Shown here: positions 11,588 through 25,390 of the stretch, piece after piece | Numbering within the stretch: position 1 is the stretch's first letter | Layout: the number at the start of each line of letters is the position of its first letter | Origin: Prinsepia uniflora | Lineage: Eukaryota; Streptophyta; Magnoliopsida; Rosales; Rosaceae | Direction of reading: 5' to 3' | NCBI GenBank assembly: GCA_032719365.1 | Contig: CM064864.1 | Location: 2,718,317 to 2,782,316 of the forward strand | Length of the DNA: 64,000 nt | The notes under the pieces: generated by a model | What the model was told of the DNA's origin: nothing | What the model saw: the letters and a program-made list of their open reading frames with translations, nothing else | Databases searched by the model: none | Made by a program: the position numbers and the translations under genes

Positions 11588-11715
11588 TCCTCTCTCTCTC
11601 TCCCTCTCGCTCTCTCTCTCTGTTTAAAAAAGGCAAACATAAAAATCAAACCTAAAGCTCATGTTCTCTCCAAAAACCCCATCTATCAAAGTTTCTTCTT
11701 CTTCTTCTTCTTTTG
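11588..11715 (+). promoter_or_regulatory. CT-rich 5' leader of the WRKY gene
   Basis: A (CT)n tract at 11588-11622 and a TTC repeat at 11693-11713 lie just upstream of the ATG at 11747. CT-rich leaders are common around plant transcription starts. The exact start site cannot be read from the sequence. Confidence 0.5.
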
Positions 11716-11746
11716 AGTCCTCATCATTCTCTCTCATTCTTCTTCC

Positions 11747-14304
11747 ATGTCAAATGACAAGAAGAATCCCTACCAGTACGACCCTTTCGACTATGAAATC
11801 GAAAAGTCAAGCCTCCCATTAATCTTCAATTATGGAGCTTCCTCCCTCTACAACAACCAACAAGATCCACAGACTCATCATCATCATCATCAAACCCTAC
11901 ATGGGTTTGATGAATCCGACGGCCACAATCACCCCTCCTTCATGACCTTCACTGACTGCCTACATGGATCAATGGCAGACTACAACTCCCTCTCAAAAGC
12001 CTTCGACATGCCATGCTCCTCATCTGAAGTCATCACTCCGCCGTTGGATCATCATCTTGACAATACTTCCACCAAGATCCAGCAGCAGCTGCAGGGAACT
12101 GGCACTACTGAAAATTACCCTTCTACCCCTAATTCCTCAGTCTCTTCTTCATCTAATGAAGCTCCAGCTGCTGATCCTTCTCACGAACATGGAGATTCAG
12201 ACAAGAACAAGAACTCAGAGAAGCAGCCAAAAGTCGGGTCTGATGATGCGCCTGGAGATGACGATGATGATGATAATGAAGACAAGTCAAAGAAAGGGTA
12301 GGTTTTTTTGGTTCTCTCTTGCTTGATTCATGGTAAAAGTTAATCATATGCTTTTAAGGGTTGATGAATAATTAATAATAATTATTATTATTTTACCTCA
12401 TTGATTTTCTTCTCTTGGTATATACATATGGATAAATAGGGCTGGGTAGCTAACTTGACTATTTTTTTGTCTTGATGTAGACTTAATTTCCAAGACTTCA
12501 TGGTTCAATAGAGAATTTGATAAGCCAACGATTTTTTTTTTCTTCATAAGTATGTCGTAGATTCTCGGATTCATTCTCGTCTGATCCATCATGAAATTTT
12601 CGGAATCTAATAGAATCGTACTTTAACCTTTTCATTTTGTTCTTACCATCCTTGCACGAGCAGGAACATAAAACTTTTAGACCGAATACATATACATGAT
12701 AAAACGACATACTAAAAAATATGTGATCTGATTTGATAGGCTGCCCGTGGAACTATAGTGTGATATACGAAGGGATCTTGCGTAACTATTTATTTAATAA
12801 CACAAGAGCAAATTAAGTTTTTATTCTTCCATTTTGATTTATTACCTTCTTGATTTATAGATTTCCTTAATTAGAAATTCTAAACCCTAAGAACTTACTC
12901 TGTTGGATCGATCTTGTCGAGCATGTTCATATCATACACGACATTATAATCTAGATAATTCATATGTATGTATGATTTCTTAGATTATTAATTTGATTTG
13001 ATTTTTGTGTGGTGGATAGCTATATAGGTGATTAATATTTGGATTAATGAGTTGTTGTGAATGTATATGATCGTCAGGAGCAAAGCAATAAAAAAGAAAG
13101 AGAAACGGCAAAGAGAACCACGATTTGCCTTCTTGACTAAGAGCGAAGTGGATCACCTTGAAGATGGATATAGATGGAGAAAATATGGCCAGAAGGCAGT
13201 CAAGAACAGCCCTTATCCTAGGTTTGTTTCAAGATTGCTGACTTTTAATCCTTCGCCTAATTTGTTTTGAGGAAAAAAAAACACATACCTATTCCAATTT
13301 ATAATTGTTTTCAGATGTGAACTGAGCTCCAAATTTTCAACGGCCGTTAGCTTTGATCACCAGTCAAAAATCGTTATTTTTTTAACAGTTGGATGACTGT
13401 TTTTTGAAGATGAAATCTTCGGTTATATGCTTTCATATCTAGACATTTTCAGTTTCACATTCTATGAGTAGTTAAGAACTCTAATTTCTACATGCAAATT
13501 CAAACATGTGCTGCTAATACATCTTGTGTCGTGTAATCTCTTAGCCTTCAAATTATAGACTTAAATGAATCCACCGACTTAGTACACAATTCGATCAATT
13601 AACTCTTCAAATACGTAACTAGTTAGTACACAATTCACTCAATAAACTCTTCAAATACGTAACTAGCTAGATATTAATTTAGTGATATTTTCCATAACTA
13701 TAATATGTAATCGATACGAAACTAGCTAGATATTGATTTAATGATATTTTCCATCAATAATATATGTAATCGGAGATCGATATGATGACCTAATAATTTG
13801 AGTGTTTTTCTTTGGTTTTTCAGAAGCTATTACCGATGTACAACTCAAAAATGCATCGTAAAGAAGCGCGTGGAGAGATCATTCCAAGATCCGACCATTG
13901 TGATCACGACGTACGAAGGGCAGCACAACCACCAGTGTCCGGCCACACTTCGCGGCAATCTCAACCTCAACCTCAACCTTAACACGGTCGGAATGCTATC
14001 ACCAACTTCCCTTTTCGCATCGGCTTCCATCAACGGTGGCATCGCGGGATCGGCAAGACTTCCACATGATTTCTTAGCCCAGTTTCTCCCAATGAATAAT
14101 CAATTACAGTTGCAAAACCACCACCGCCACCTTGATCACCATGCACCGATAAGTAGCAATAATAATAACCCGATGTTATATTCAAGCCTCCTGACTCCTC
14201 ATCAACATCAGCAGCAGCGGCAGCAGCAGCAGCAACATGTGTCTGACTATGGTTTGTTGCAAGATTTGGTTCCATCATTTGGTAACAACAAGCAAGAGCC
14301 ATAA
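11747..14304 (+). CDS. WRKY28/71: WRKY transcription factor, group IIc, WRKY28/WRKY71-like
   Basis: Three exons, 11747-12297, 13078-13221 and 13824-14304, give 391 aa. The introns are GT-AG, and the second splits the Arg codon in the WRKY domain (PR/SYYRC), the conserved position for this group. The acidic, Ser-rich N-terminal half contains His-, Asp- and Gln-runs. The WRKY domain has WRKYGQK at residues 217-223 and a C-X4-C-X23-H-X-H zinc finger (C237, C242, H266, H268), which defines group IIc. The phrases MTKSEVDHLEDGYRWRKY-like (LTKSEVDHLEDG here) and VERSFQDPTIVITTYEGQHN, plus the C-terminal DYGLLQD and KQEP, point to the WRKY8/28/71 clade. Members are nuclear DNA-binding proteins recognising W-boxes, with reported roles in defence, branching and flowering. 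Assignment within the clade is uncertain. Confidence 0.95.
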
Positions 14305-17190
14305 TGGCCTAAAACCCTAATTCTCATTATTATTATTATGCATGTTACGGTCTAATGTTATGAACTTGACCTCTTCTGCTCTCTTGATTTCTCTTTTGAA
14401 CTTTTGTACTCAGATTTTCTTTGATGGATTAATTAGGAGATAGTATGGCTCGATCTCAAGTCTCAAGTACTCTAGTGTACTTTCTGAGTATATATATTAT
14501 ATATAATGTATATATATATATAGGTAGATATATTGTTCTTGGTTTTCTTCTCCTATCTATTAAGCTTCTGAAGTATACAAGTGTAGCAGAAGCCACTTGA
14601 CATATTGACAATGAGGGTTTCAGTGACATATATCAAAACCCACATTAGCCAACAACCCCGCCGTGGGACGTCCAATGCAGGCCCTATATATGACCGGCGG
14701 CGGTCGGACGCGGCCTTCTCTTCTCCATTTTATCTCTCTGAATCCCTTCTATATATGATCATGTTTGGTGAGTGAGACTAGACAATTCGTCAAATTTAAT
14801 GTTTTTTGATTGTAAAAATGAATGAATGTATTTTCATTGATTTGTATTTTACTATTTTTAGTAGGATAATGAGGATGGTAGGATGCCACATTTGTGAAAC
14901 GATACGCTAATGCATGTAAGACTTACTAATACAAGTAGAATCCGTATGTATTAGTGTGTGATTTATAAATATAATTTACAAAATGTGGTCTCTTTAGCAT
15001 TTTACTTTTCTTTATAGCTACGAGGAATATTAGAAGAATTGCACAAATTAATATAATTTTGAGAAATCATATTTGAAGTTTTGAGCTATCTTAATTGATC
15101 ACATTAATTGGACCATCTGATGTGGCAATTGAACAAATGGTGTTATTTCAATAAACTAAATCATATTTGTATTTATTGTTTGTGGTAAATAGAATGTCAC
15201 GTCAAGTGTGGTTATTATGTATAGTCAACTTAGTATGTTTAAATAGCATTGCACTAAAATTTATCCAATTCTAGGGCCTTTTTTTTTCACGGTGCGTAGG
15301 TTTGGAACGCGGACGTTTCCTTTTCTCTCAAAATAATCCATAAGATTTGAAAGATAAGTTTCTTTCTATATTGAATCTCCATCATTTAATCATCTTATAA
15401 TGAAGAACAAATTATTTTATATATACATTGAATTTGATGAACTATTCAATTCAATCTCTAATCCCACCAATAGACAGATTCCTATATATCATAACCAAAA
15501 CGGAGTTATCTTCGTATGATGCCTAAAGATTGCATTTTTTTTTATTTGTTAACGAAAAAACTCTTTTAAGGTTGAACAAAATTAAAGCATGTGTATGTAA
15601 TAAGATAAGAGCGACATTAATTATATCATCGAACTTCTGAGAAATTGAAGCGTTTACTGCTCTTGCTTGTTCAAAGAAAACATCCGAAAATCGTGTTCGT
15701 CATCAACCAAAATAAAATCCATGGATTTACTGCTCTTGTTAGTTCTATTATATATAGGCAAGATGTATAACTTTTTTTTCTTTCTTTCTATTTTCATGTA
15801 TCTACCTAGTATACAAAAATAATCCATTCAAATCGGAGCCCATGCCCAATCTAGGATACACCAGACTCACCAGACTCAAACATGTAAACATCATTTTCTT
15901 AGAGCATATTTGGTCTACAAATATTTCATATCTTCAACAAATTTTCTATATATGGATCAAATTTGACTTTAAATTACTCAAAAGTTAATAATAGTTAATT
16001 AGCTAACTTATTAAAATCGATGCTCTCTATATCTCAACAAAAAAAAAGTTAAATTTGTCCAAAAATATCAAAACGGTCGTTAAATAGACTCTACTAAAAT
16101 TTAACATATAGCTAGGTAACGTCCGTTTCGTCGAATTTGAAGTTAAATGGATGGCTTTTATGATATTTTGAACAAATTTTGTGTCAGATTTGTTCAAAAG
16201 TTACATTTGTATAATTAATTTTAATACTAATCAAATTAATGATCTTTTTTTTTTGATAAAAAAAAATTACTGATTTTTATATCTCAAAAAGAGATCCAAA
16301 TTTGTCTCAAAACTCTCTTCAAATGTGGATTTGGAAAAATTTAACTCAAAATTTATCCAAAAACATCAAAACAACTCTCGAGTGAACTCTCTAATTTTAA
16401 TGTTAAATTTAACATAGTAAACAGTGCTACCTAAGACTTTTGTTCTTGGTTTGTTCTTGGCCGGAATCAAATTTCCTGGACTGCTAAGAAGCAACCCTAC
16501 ATTTAGTAAACCACTAATTATTTTGGTCAAATTTGGAGCTACAAATCTCGTTTATATTGCCAAAAATAGAATAATACAAAGTAATATTATTAGGACACAA
16601 TAAATTGACTAACGAATTAAAAATAAAATAATACTATTTAAATAGTCAATTTAATATATTCAAATAGTATTACTCCTGAAAATAAAAGAGAAGACTGAAA
16701 AAAAAAAATCTGCAAAATTTGAGGTGAGGAAAAAAAATAAAAATTATAGGTTGCCGACTTGCCGTCCAAGCCTCCTAACGACAAAAATCAAAATTGGAAT
16801 TGGCTGAAAAATATCCAAAATATGACCGTTGGAACAAAAAGTCAAAAGCTAGACAGCTCATAATTCAAACATAGCAGGCACGGCTTACCCACTCCATCTA
16901 TCGATATACAAGTGTACTACAAAACATCACTAACATCATTGCAGTTCTCCATCAAAACCAGAAGCCAATGCTTAGCAGTTAGCATGCTTTAGAGGATATC
17001 AAAAATGGAAAAAAGCAATAATCATCATCATCATCACCATTCATTCAACGCTTTTGTTATCTGACAGAAAATGATAAATTAAAAATAAAATTAATGAAAA
17101 AATAAATAAAAGTAAAAGGAGGTCATTCACCATCTGAAGATCAGTACTCATCATTTCATCAACACAAATAAAAAAGACGAGATTACAAGA
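14305..17190. other. WRKY 3' region and AT-rich intergenic sequence
   Basis: The first few hundred bases probably include the WRKY 3' untranslated region. A TA microsatellite lies at 14492-14522. The rest has T/A runs and no recognisable gene. Several TTTGGAACAAATTT-like phrases about 16010-16400 (AAATTTGTCCAAAAATATCA at 16050) recur in both orientations and may be a worn repeat. Confidence 0.5.
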
Positions 17191-17506
17191 AAGAACGAAA
17201 TAGCAGCAGCCCCTCCGAACTGATCCTCAAGAAATATATGTACAATAAGAGTCTCTCTCTCTCTCTCTTCTGTCTCTCTGAAAACTCCTGGATTATGGAG
17301 TTGGGAGCAGCTCTTCATTCTCGAAGGATCTTAGGATCGAATGCTTCGAGATCAAAATGGGCCATCTCCAATCCAAATCCTCTCTACTAAAGAAAACAAA
17401 TTTGGAATTAAACTTTTGAGACGTATAATATTTATGGGTTACTGAAACCTACTCTTCGGGTGGTGAAGTCGGAATCATTCACCAGGATCATGCATATTTG
17501 TCAGTC

Positions 17507-19997
17507 CTATCCATGAGCTGTTGTCTCAGATGTTTGGCTCTCCACATCCCCTGGCTTGTTTACTACGTCAGCTGAGATAGAGTTCTCCTTCAGAGACTCA
17601 ATTTCCATGCTGGCTGTTCGACTCTTTCTGTTTCTTCGATCCTGAATCGTAGGAGTTCAAAATAAGATTCATTACACCAAATTAATACAGATTGACAAGG
17701 TTGGCTTCGAGTTGATGCCAAATTTACTACTTCTTAATGCTATGCATACTGCAAGGAATTATGCAACATTGTGAACCTTTTCATAGACACATTTAAAGTA
17801 CATAAAGCTGAACCATTTCTTGAAGCAATCAAACCTATTCCCCATTTAGATAACTAGTCTCATGAAACAGGTAGTAGAACATAATAAATCAATGAAAAGA
17901 TTAAATCTTGGGTAAGATGATGATTCACACCTCGCGATATGGATATTCGTCAGCTTCAAGCATACGTACAACCTGGCTCATTTTGGGTCTGTTCTCTGCA
18001 TCATGATCAACACACCGAAGTGCTACTAAAAGGGAACGCTTCAAGGCACGAGTACTAGGTTTAACTTCAAGGTTTGGATCCACAACTTCCTCTGCTCTTC
18101 TTGCACCTACCATCATTTTTAGCCACTCAACTAGGTTGACCTGCCATGAGTACTTAGAAATGCTTAAATTTTGTACCAAATAGTAAAGCTTTGATAAACA
18201 ATAAGAGTCCTGGTTTAAAGGACAACACTCTCAGAAACAGAACCCAATGAATTTGGAATTTTTTACCTCATTAGCAGGTCGACCATAGTCTACAGGGTCC
18301 CTTCCGGTAACAGCTTCAAGCAAGAGGACACCAAAACTGTAGATATCGCTCTTCTCGTTTAACAAGCCGGTATTGGCATATTCTGGTGCCACATATCTGC
18401 ATAATGGACCAGTTCTTATGCTCCTATCAGAAGAAAATTTGTCGACCAAAAGTTAAAAACATGAGTTACATACCCAAAAGTTCCCATGACTCTAGTCGCG
18501 ATGTGACTTTCTCCAGAACCCAAGAGCTTGGCCAATCCAAAGTCAGAAACCTTGGCATTGAACTCATCATCAATCAATATGTTGCTTGACTTTATATCTC
18601 TGTGGACAACTTTTGGTTCTATGGCTTCATGTAGGTAAGAAAGCCTGCAATTCAATATGTTTAAATTTGTCTCACTATTAATTAAGTCCCAATTGAATTC
18701 AGATTAACAATGGTTCAAGAAAGAAAACAATGTGCCATGGTGTAAATTATTCATCACGATCTCATGAAGGAACAATGAAAGACGAAAACTTACGCTTTAG
18801 CAGTACCAAGAACCACCTTCATTCGGGCCTCCCAAGTAAGGGCGCCATATTGGTGCATGGCGCCGTGTAGCCATTGTTCTAGGTTGCCATTGTTCACATA
18901 CTCATACACCAGCATCCTGTGCAAAAGACAGAAACTTAGCAACTAGAATAGAAGCTGAACCTGTAACAGAAATTCCAAGCTATATTCTATGGAGACAGTT
19001 AGACACGAGGCAAAATCTCAAAAAATGAGAAAATACTATGCTAGTAGAGAATATTAAGTCAATGTTCGTAGACAATTTTAAGTCATGTGGAGTTTCATAT
19101 CAAAATAACAGGTTAATAATACCTGTGAACCCCTTCAATGCAGTAGCCAAGGAGCCGCACAAGATTCTTGTGCCGAACATGACCTATGGCCTCCACTTCA
19201 ACCCTAAATTCCTTCTCTGCTTGCCCCCTGTAATACCAGATAAAATAACTACCATAAGAAGGAAAACAAATCTGGGTTTTCCGAAAGGATCATGTTAACA
19301 AAGATGGTGCATTTGAGTTTATATACACTTACAAATTATTTAAGAGTTTTTTCACTGCCACCTCGGTCCCATTGATCAGGCTGCCCTTGTAAACAACCCC
19401 ATATCCACCCTCGCCAAGCACATTTTCAGCAGAAAAACGATTTGTAGCAAACTGCAGATCCCTAAGAGTAAACCAGTGGCCCCACCCAAGATGAGAAACT
19501 TCTGGCAAGCCAACTAGAGGGGAGGCTGTTACAAGTCCTCCATGTGACAATGATGACTGCTTCCGCACAGTTCCAGAGCTTCCTTCTTCTCCTGACTGCG
19601 AACTACATGTCCTCTCATGGTGATTAATGGAGCTGCATTGACTCATGTTATCAGGATCAGTCGATTTGCTCATGCCCAAATGAACTAACATCTTCTCTGA
19701 AGTCTTATCACTTGGTTTATCATGTGCTGGAAGTAACAAACTATCAGGGTGATCCTGGGTACTCTGAGCCCCAACCTTGTCAACCTTGATATCTTTAGAT
19801 ATATTTGGTATTTGGCTGACTGGGAACTTGTCAATTGATCTTCGAGATTTCCTCCGAAATGTAACCCATATAGATAAGAAACATAGGATTGAAACTATAA
19901 ATGCTCCAACACATATACAGATTACAACCCACAGTTTTAAATCCAAAAATCCTATCTTTTTTGATAATTCCACATTCAGAGAACTCCCTGATGACAT
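17507..19997 (-). CDS. Receptor-like Ser/Thr kinase, At2g42960/At3g59110/At5g18500 type
   Basis: Coding exons are 19997-19333, 19227-19123, 18916-18794, 18644-18474, 18396-18267, 18140-17931 and 17641-17507, giving 512 aa in frame. The start is the ATG of MSSGSSLN, the conserved beginning of this family. A short N-terminus precedes one membrane span (about residues 19-44, [20 protein letters not shown]), then a basic stop-transfer and a Ser-rich linker. The kinase has the Gly loop [11 protein letters not shown] from residue 195, invariant Lys 216, HRD Asp 314, DFG Asp 332 and APE at 358-360, so it looks active. There is no LRR, lectin or LysM ectodomain. The C-terminal tail is short and ends near TTAHG. 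Family function is not well established. It is probably a plasma-membrane kinase. Confidence 0.93.
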
Positions 19998-20622
19998 TCT
20001 TATCCTCTGGATGCTAAACGTCAAATTTGGCTGGGTATTCTGACTTTCAGTGGGCAGGAAAAGAAAGTTAAGACATTCCAACCTGGATAAAAGAAACAAA
20101 CCATGTAATTCATTGCAATTTTCACAAGAAAATGATCACAGATATCTCAGATTTCTAATTTCACAGATGTGGCTTTGCTGGAAAATCCCACGTATACGCT
20201 AGATATCGGTAATACTAGTTAATTCTTGTATAATTTATTCACTGCATCCTATTCACGTGTTACACTAAAATTTCATGGTAATGTATAATAAAAGAGTCCC
20301 CTTAATCTTCAAATATAATCATATCAAAAAAGAACCAGAGGAGAACAGTAACATTCAGGCATATTATATCAACAAATGAGGCGAATAGCATTAGCATACT
20401 AGTCATATTACTGAAAGAAAGAGCCACTACAAATTCCAGATTCCAAGTATAAAGCAAGCACATGCCATGAACAACCAAAATAAAAATTAAATTCCAAATC
20501 TTTCACAAAAGAGAAAGGGAAAAAAAATCCCAAACAGCATCACTTATGAATCAAGTAAGAGACCCCTAAAGAGAAATGCGAGAGAGTCTATCTAAAAGTG
20601 ATTCAAAGAAGAAAGCATTTAC

Positions 20623-21100
20623 CTTTGCAGCGATCTGTGCTAGCCCCCTTGATCCTCTTCCTTGGGCACCCAGAGAAGAAAAGAAGGGGCTTCTTTTTTA
20701 ACCAAGGTAGACTCGATAAGCATAGATAGGCCAATGCAGACCTGAAATAACAAAAACCCACCAAAACCCAGATGTCCAAAAAGGCAAGGGCTCCAGAGGA
20801 GTAGTTTACAAGTAGAGAGGGGATGTGGCCTCAAGTGGGCCCAAAAAGAAATCAGGGAATCATAAACATAAACATAAAAGATCGAATGGTAAGGCCAGAC
20901 AAAAATCTAATCTTTCAACGGAAATGGAAATGTGGGGGAAAGAATGAATTATTATATGTAAACTAAGGGTGGATTTCAGAGGAGCACAAAAGAAAAGGTA
21001 GGTAAAGATGGTTGTTGGGTGTTTTGTCTGTGTGAAAGAGAGAGGGGCCTCCTCAGCAAGCTGGAAAGGAAGCTTGGTTTGCAATGGAGGAAACCAGAGG
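20623..21100 (-). other. 5' untranslated exon and promoter-proximal region of the receptor-like kinase
   Basis: On the minus strand a donor (GCAAAG/GTAAAT) at 20622 and an acceptor (TTTATCCAG) near 20083 bracket a roughly 0.54-kb intron in the 5' leader. The upstream part is CT-rich on the minus strand (21088-21120, 21229-21240), as is common near plant transcription starts. The 5' limit of the exon is a guess. Confidence 0.55.
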
Positions 21101-21249
21101 GAGAGAGAGAGAAAGGGAGAAACAGTAAAGGGAAAGCAAAAATAAGGTGAACAGAGATGGGGCATTTATAGCTGGTTAAGAAAAACATTATTGATTAAGC
21201 TACAAAAGTAAAGGGAAAAACATGTAAGAGAGAGAGAGAGTCAACCCAA

Positions 21250-24200
21250 CACTAAACAGGAGGGAACTGCAAATCTAGCTTTGCCCTAAACAAATGTTTA
21301 CTTACCAAAAAGCCCTCATGTCTTAAAGCAAATCTTGTTTGAATTAAAATCTTAAAATATTTAATTTTCAGGCTAAAAAGAGTATAAATTAGATTATTAG
21401 AGTGTGGAGGTCCATAACTCCTAAGTCAGAATATTTTTATTAAGTTATTTTATGATTTAAGTATTAATTTAATTTATTTTCAAGCTTAGTATTTAATTTT
21501 TTTGCAATAACTTCTAATTTCATATCGATTTTATGTGGGCTTGGATGTTAATTATAATAAGAATTAATTTTACAGTAATACGCGTGGAATACCTCGTGCA
21601 ATGCAAAAATAATTAAATAAATATTTTTTGTTTTAATATTCCTTATAAAAGGAAAGTTAAACCAATTTATAAAAAGAATTAATTTAATTTGTTTTCATGG
21701 CTTTTTCTTTCTTTCTTTTCTTATTCAGCTGGTCATCGTATCGATTAGATGTTACTTTCTTTTAATACAGCAAAAGATTTGACTAGATGCATAAAAGCTT
21801 GGTAGTTTTACAAATTTATATATCTGCAACACCTCCACATTTTCTGGAGTGTTAATCATTTTAGTTAATTAAGTTTTAAATGAGAAACAATATCCACAAC
21901 AATTTGTCTAGATTCACCGTTAAACACACACTCAATAACAATACAGAAGTAATAAAGGTTGAAATAATGATATTAATGATAATAAAGAAAAATTGCCGAG
22001 TGAGTTTAGTTCAGATTATACTAATTTTGATTTCCAGACTAATAGTTTCAAATGTGAACCAAATGAATTTCGGGACTTGTTTCTAAAATTTAACTTATGA
22101 TCGATACGGTTATTTAGCTAGTTGATTGGGGATGCTCTTATAATTATCTGATACGAATGAATCTCTTATATTCAAATAAGATGTTAAAAATCATATATCG
22201 AAATTTCCTTACGATTAGACACACTATAACAGGCAAATTATTATCTTATAGATTAGATTTATATGAAAATTTATAGTTCATGAACTTAATCTTTATGTTA
22301 TAATGTTGAGCTTAATATTAACCCCACACTTGGTTTTAAGCCATTGAAATAGGATTTTGGGGAATCCTTGTAATAAATTTTGGTTAATCAAAAGTATGGA
22401 AGGTCGAATCTGAGTGAATTTATATAGGTAAATGCAGAATTCCGTATGTGATAAATGGTGGTCAATTAATAATTTAGAGTATAAATGGTCAAATTTAAAC
22501 ATATTTATGTCTGAATCTTAAAAGTTATTTTTATATTGTATTTAGTCAATCAAAGTTCAAAGTATAAATAACCGAATCCAAGTAAAATTACTACAGATTT
22601 TTTAGAGAAAGCATGGAAATGCATTAGAGATTATAACAAATCCTACAAATTTACTGTGGTGCACAACTTGTGGCCTCGTTAAGAGAGAAGGATTTCACTA
22701 ACTCATGTATAAGTTCATGTCTCACACTTAATAATGTTGCCCTGCAAACACCATCTCAAACCCTATTGCCTATTGGTTGAATTCAATTGTATATTTGTAT
22801 GAAACAGTCGAGCCTAATATCCTTGCGTTCATGGGTTTGGCCTGTTTAAAAATAATCGAGCTTAGACTTTATTTGACTAGAGTTTTTAAGGAGCAGAGTT
22901 TTAAGTGAGCTTAAATGAAGTTGAACTTGATACAAATTAATTCGAATTGTAATTGAGCCAATTTTATTTTGTTTATTTATTTATCAATATTTTGAGCCAA
23001 TTTATAATCTAGAGGTATGATGCCTATTAAGATAGAGTGGATCATCTCTGCAACATACCGGTTAATATATCTCATATTTTTTCGTAAAGATAATGGTTTT
23101 CATGGATACTTTGACAAATCATAGTGCCATGAGGTTCGGTTTAATTTGGTGGGATTCTCCTCCAACTTTGATTTCACATTTTTTTCATAATAAGGATTGA
23201 TTGGATATGCTCAACTTCCAATTCATAAAGGTATGATTGTTTTTTTGTGTTCTATTTGCGAGGTTTTGGTTTTATGTTCCACTCGTTGTATTTTTTTTTC
23301 TTAATAAATTTTTGCTACTGTGGGTGTTAGAGGAATGAGGGGTTTCTATCGAAAGCTCGGTTCCTTCTCAATTGCTTTGTGTGTTGGGAGGATATGATGC
23401 TATAGCAATCCGATGACTAAACCGTGATGTGTAATTTTACTCACTTAATCTTTAATCACCTAGCTTTTGTGGTTAAAAGAATAATAATAATAATAATAAT
23501 AATCTAGAGGTACCATGTTTTGATAAGCTATATATCTACATTTACATGCTCCAATGATAAATATAGTAGAATACTAAAATAAATAATTAACAAAAAAAAA
23601 TAGCATTAATTTAGTATGCGAAGAGTAATTTTCCAACATATGCTGACGAATAAACACAAAACGAAAACAAACTAAGTAAATAGTTGCTTTAAACTATAAC
23701 TTGGAGAGGATAACTAGTAAAATAAAAAATATACGGAAATAATTTAATATAATTGAAAAGATAAATATTTAAAATTATATTAGTAACTAAAATTCGAGCC
23801 AATTAAATTAACTTTGATACAAATCCAAAGCCAATTTACTAATTTTTTTAGTAATTAACATGAAATTGGAAAATGCTTAACATACCAACCTTTTTCTCCC
23901 AACTTAATAAAAATTAATCCTTTTTACTAATTCATTTTTTAAGCATGTGTTAACCTACTCAATATTTTGTCCCCAAATTTCTAAGTTTTCTCTTTTGTTT
24001 TTCCTGCCACCTACTCGGCTACTTATGGAAGTTTACTTATTGCTAATTCATTTTTTAATTTTTTTTTATTGTTGGATACTATGAGCTTTGACTAAGCCAA
24101 CAATTTTTTTTTTTCGAAAAAAAAAAAAGTGTAACGGGTCTGAGGGGCAAAGTTGTCATTACAATTTGAGTAAACCTAACCCAAGCAAAGTCTTAACAGA

Positions 24201-25101
24201 GAAAATGATAGTTTATGTAGTAAACAAATGTGGCTTTCTTGATTATCATCATGGCTTGGGACTTGGAGGACCTTTAAAGCCTCCAATGGAGGCTTTGATT
24301 TGAAGTCTAACTTTAAATTAAAGCGTCTCTCATGCATCCCTCCCTATCCAAATCCTTTTGAGATTTATAAGCTAAATTTTTTTTCAGACTTATTATTATG
24401 CTACTCTAGCTGTAGCTGATTTCAAAGAAATTTTATTGGGTTCGATTCTCCTTAATTTATATCTTAATTATAATTAGAAGTACATTACAACCGTGTGTAT
24501 AAATCTTTTCAACTAAATTGATTAATTAATTTCATTTTTACGTCACGTCAACATGCGAAAGAAGTAACAAATTTGTATATATGCTTTTATCTTCTTTTTT
24601 CGAAGGAAAATATATATTAAAAAAACAAATATGTGACGCTGCTATACATAAATAAATGGCATGACCCCGTCATTTTCTAGTCAGTCGTCTGGAATCGAAG
24701 CTCACCCTTTCTCTTTCGCAGGACATCTCCATTCCCATTCTTTTCCAGCCATTGCAATTTGCAGATATATATATGATATTTTATTTGTATATTAATTAAT
24801 TTCTCTACGAAAGAAAAAAGGTTTGATATTTAATTGAACAAGTTGAGTACTGTATGGAGGAATATTTTCATGCTTCGTGACATGGGGAAGTACGCGATTG
24901 TAGTTTGCATGATATACAGAAGACAAATTTATCTGCATATTCTATCTTGAAGTTTTAAATTTGGATAACCATATATATATATATGTATATTACAATATTA
25001 TGAGAACATTATATTCTTGAACTGCTAAATACTATAATTTGTCCATACACTAATTCAAAGAGGACGAAATTGTGCACATTTAATCATAAAATTTAAATAA
25101 A
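21250..25101. other. AT-rich intergenic sequence
   Basis: I found no gene. An AAT run lies at 23480-23503. The stretch 23090-23310 ends in TTGTATTTTTTTTTCTTAAT, reminiscent of LINE 3' tails, but without any reverse transcriptase remnant. Open frames are short and compositionally unlike the genes here. Confidence 0.5.
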
Positions 25102-25390
25102 AATACTTGCATTCTATGTTGTATCAAATTGTTTTTGTATAAATAGTACAATAAAAACCGTGCATTTTCGAAATAATCATGTCAATATTATTTCCATAAA
25201 ACAAATTAACAAAATTGAAGGTTGTTTAGTTATTTATATGTATCAGATAAGTCAAAGGTTTAGTAACAAGTAAAATCCCCATGGCTAACTATATATTTAA
25301 TTTATATATATATATGACCAAACAACCTCGAACATTGTTAATTTTTTTACGGAGATGATCTTGATATGATGATTTAGAGAATAAACAAAT
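25102..25390. mobile_element. Foldback MITE-like element, second copy
   Basis: It starts AATACTTGCATTCTATGTTG like the element at 7285. Its left inner arm (ATCATGTCAATATTATTTCC) pairs imperfectly with the right arm (GGAGATGATCTTGATATGAT) around an AT-rich centre near 25240-25310. The right outer arm is lost or diverged after about 25390. Confidence 0.6.

Noticed and set aside
20640..20834. 64-codon frame in the leader exon of the receptor-like kinase as an upstream ORF
   Set aside because: On the minus strand the codon there is TTG, not ATG, so it is not a credible upstream ORF.
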